From Nitrospira sp. (GTDB lineage: Bacteria; Nitrospirota; Nitrospiria; Nitrospirales; Nitrospiraceae), in the NCBI GenBank assembly GCA_036984305.1, contig BQWY01000001.1:3307501-3371500 (forward strand): a DNA stretch of 64,000 nt, read 5' to 3'. Position numbers and translations under genes: made by a program. The notes below the pieces were generated by a model, which was not told where the DNA came from, searched no databases, and saw only the letters and a program-made list of their open reading frames with translations. This document shows positions 63,089 through 64,000 of the stretch, piece after piece (positions within the stretch are counted from its first letter, which is position 1; each line of letters begins with the position of its first letter).

Positions 63089-63841
63089 ATGACCTCGTAC
63101 GACACCGTCATTCTCGTCATCGACGACGACCGCGCGCTGAACGAGCTGCTCACATCCTATTTGCAGCAATTCGGCATGCACGTGCTCACCGCCACCACGC
63201 CCGACGCCGGTCTGAAACTTCTACGAGACACCCCGCCCTCCCTGGTCATTCTCGACCTGATGCTCCCCGGGCGGGATGGGTTCGCCGTCTGCCGGGAGAT
63301 TCGTCGGGACAGCACAGTACCCATTATCATGCTCACGGCGAGAGGTGATCTGGCGGATCGCGTCGCCGGCCTCGAATTGGGCGCGGACGATTACCTCGCC
63401 AAACCGTTCGAGCCACGCGAACTCGTGGCTCGGATTCAGACCGTGCTGCGTCGGAGCGGCGATTCTCGTTCAGCCGTATCGAGAGAGGTTCTGCAGGCAG
63501 AAGGTCTGACGGTCGACCTGCGCAGCCGCACCGCGCAACTCGACGGGGTGTCCGTCGACTTGACGACGATGGAGTTTGAGCTGTTGGCCATCTTTTTCAA
63601 AAATCCCGGCACCGTGCTCAGCCGCGATCAGATCATGGAACAAGTGCGCGGCGTCGATTGGGACGCGTACAACCGTTCCATCGACGTCGCCATGAGCCGC
63701 CTCCGGCACAAACTCCACGACGATCCGAAGCGTCCCCGCTATTTCAGGACAGTCTGGGGCACAGGATATCTCTTCATACCCATACCCCAGGTCACCACGC
63801 CTGATGCGCCCGATGGCACGGCGGAGTCGTCGCATGGCTGA
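63089..63841 (+). CDS. OmpR/PhoB-family response regulator (CpxR/RstA-like)
   Basis: A 250-residue response regulator. The receiver (VILVIDDDRALNELL with the acidic pair, LVILDLMLPGRDGF with the phospho-accepting Asp, LTARGD, YLAKPFEPRE) and the winged-helix DNA-binding domain (LTTMEFELLAIFFKNPGTVL; IDVAMSRLRHKL; VWGTGYLFIP) are complete. Start taken as ATG 63089; the frame also opens at 62990, overlapping the Spy gene, but that part is not like a receiver. The kinase gene overlaps its end by 8 bp. Confidence 0.94.
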   Translation: MTSYDTVILVIDDDRALNELLTSYLQQFGMHVLTATTPDAGLKLLRDTPPSLVILDLMLPGRDGFAVCREIRRDSTVPIIMLTARGDLADRVAGLELGADDYLAKPFEPRELVARIQTVLRRSGDSRSAVSREVLQAEGLTVDLRSRTAQLDGVSVDLTTMEFELLAIFFKNPGTVLSRDQIMEQVRGVDWDAYNRSIDVAMSRLRHKLHDDPKRPRYFRTVWGTGYLFIPIPQVTTPDAPDGTAESSHG

Positions 63842-64000
63842 CACCGGCCGTGTCTTTGGAGGTCACCGCTCCATTTTCTTCAAACTCTTCCTGATCTACG
63901 TCGTCACGACGGTGGCCCTCGTCGCCGCCGTGGGCGGGTATGGTCGGATGGTCCTGCGCAACGACGATCTTCGGCAGACCCGAACCCGTCTCTTAGCCCA
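63834..64000 (+). CDS. Histidine kinase of the two-component system, 5' part only
   Basis: The frame starts with ATG 63834 inside the response regulator end and runs to the window edge. Visible residues have an N-terminal TM helix (LIYVVTTVALVAAVGG preceded by FFKLF), as in CpxA/RstB-like sensor kinases. Its conserved boxes lie beyond the window. Assigned by position and overlap. Confidence 0.75.
   Translation, partial: MADTGRVFGGHRSIFFKLFLIYVVTTVALVAAVGGYGRMVLRNDDLRQTRTRLLA

Overview
The window reads as part of a chromosome from a G+C-rich, Gram-negative, probably aerobic bacterium. Outer-membrane barrels, OmpA-type peptidoglycan-binding domains, lipoproteins and an RND pump show the Gram-negative envelope; a large-subunit catalase, type II NADH dehydrogenase, cytochrome P450 and ergothioneine genes suggest aerobic, oxidant-exposed life. 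The gene set feels like Nitrospira/Nitrospirota, but this is an inference without any database search. No rRNA, tRNA or CRISPR array was seen, and no transposase or integrase gene was recognised.

Region by region. 1-4.2 kb: 3'-truncated katE catalase, a small secreted protein and a long coiled-coil OmpA-family lipoprotein. 4.2-13.6 kb: a module bounded by two perfect 111-bp direct repeats of the 3' end of that OmpA gene. It holds a tight four-gene operon (coiled-coil protein; one-TM protein with a divergent OmpA domain; Rab-like GTPase; TIR-NB-ARC-TPR protein) followed by two opposite-strand genes, a putative exported protein and an M48 lipoprotein protease. This is the most unusual part of the window and looks like an envelope-anchored, NLR-like signalling or defence system. 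13.8-20.5 kb: PRC-barrel protein, ThiS/MoaD-like protein with a BNR-repeat protein, DUF1579 protein, FAD monooxygenase, a YCII protein and three decayed or frameshifted genes. 21-25.4 kb: bacterial NHEJ (Ku, LigD) with an HTH-TPR gene translationally coupled to ku. 25.4-31.3 kb: VOC and DUF72 proteins, a STAS protein and an RND pump without a TolC gene. 31.6-35.8 kb: DedA-rhodanese fusion, small CxxC protein and a triple-GAF sigma-54 activator. 35.9-40.1 kb: two YCII proteins, a beta-barrel-like protein, a VOC protein and an ECF sigma factor with C-terminal TPR-like region (ECF42 type).

40.3-47.2 kb: a 349-bp MITE-like element, NDH-2, a VOC protein and a five-gene overlapping operon egtB-egtD-ABC ATPase-permease-binding protein that joins ergothioneine synthesis to an OpuC/EgtUV-type transporter. 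47.5-53.7 kb: FMN-reductase pseudogene, gluconokinase, a short NhaP-type antiporter, P450, GNAT and an exported unknown protein. 54.3-64 kb: methyltransferase, several envelope proteins (a lipoprotein, Slp-like, DUF481), aldose epimerase, TerC, an SGNH-like protein, then two Spy/CpxP-like periplasmic proteins leading into an OmpR-type regulator and the start of its histidine kinase, cut by the window edge.

Much of the window concerns the cell envelope and stress: peroxide (catalase), thiol redox (ergothioneine), DNA breaks (Ku-LigD), efflux (RND) and envelope damage (CpxP-like proteins with a two-component system). The G+C of the 4.2-13.4 kb module looks lower than its flanks by eye; it was not computed.
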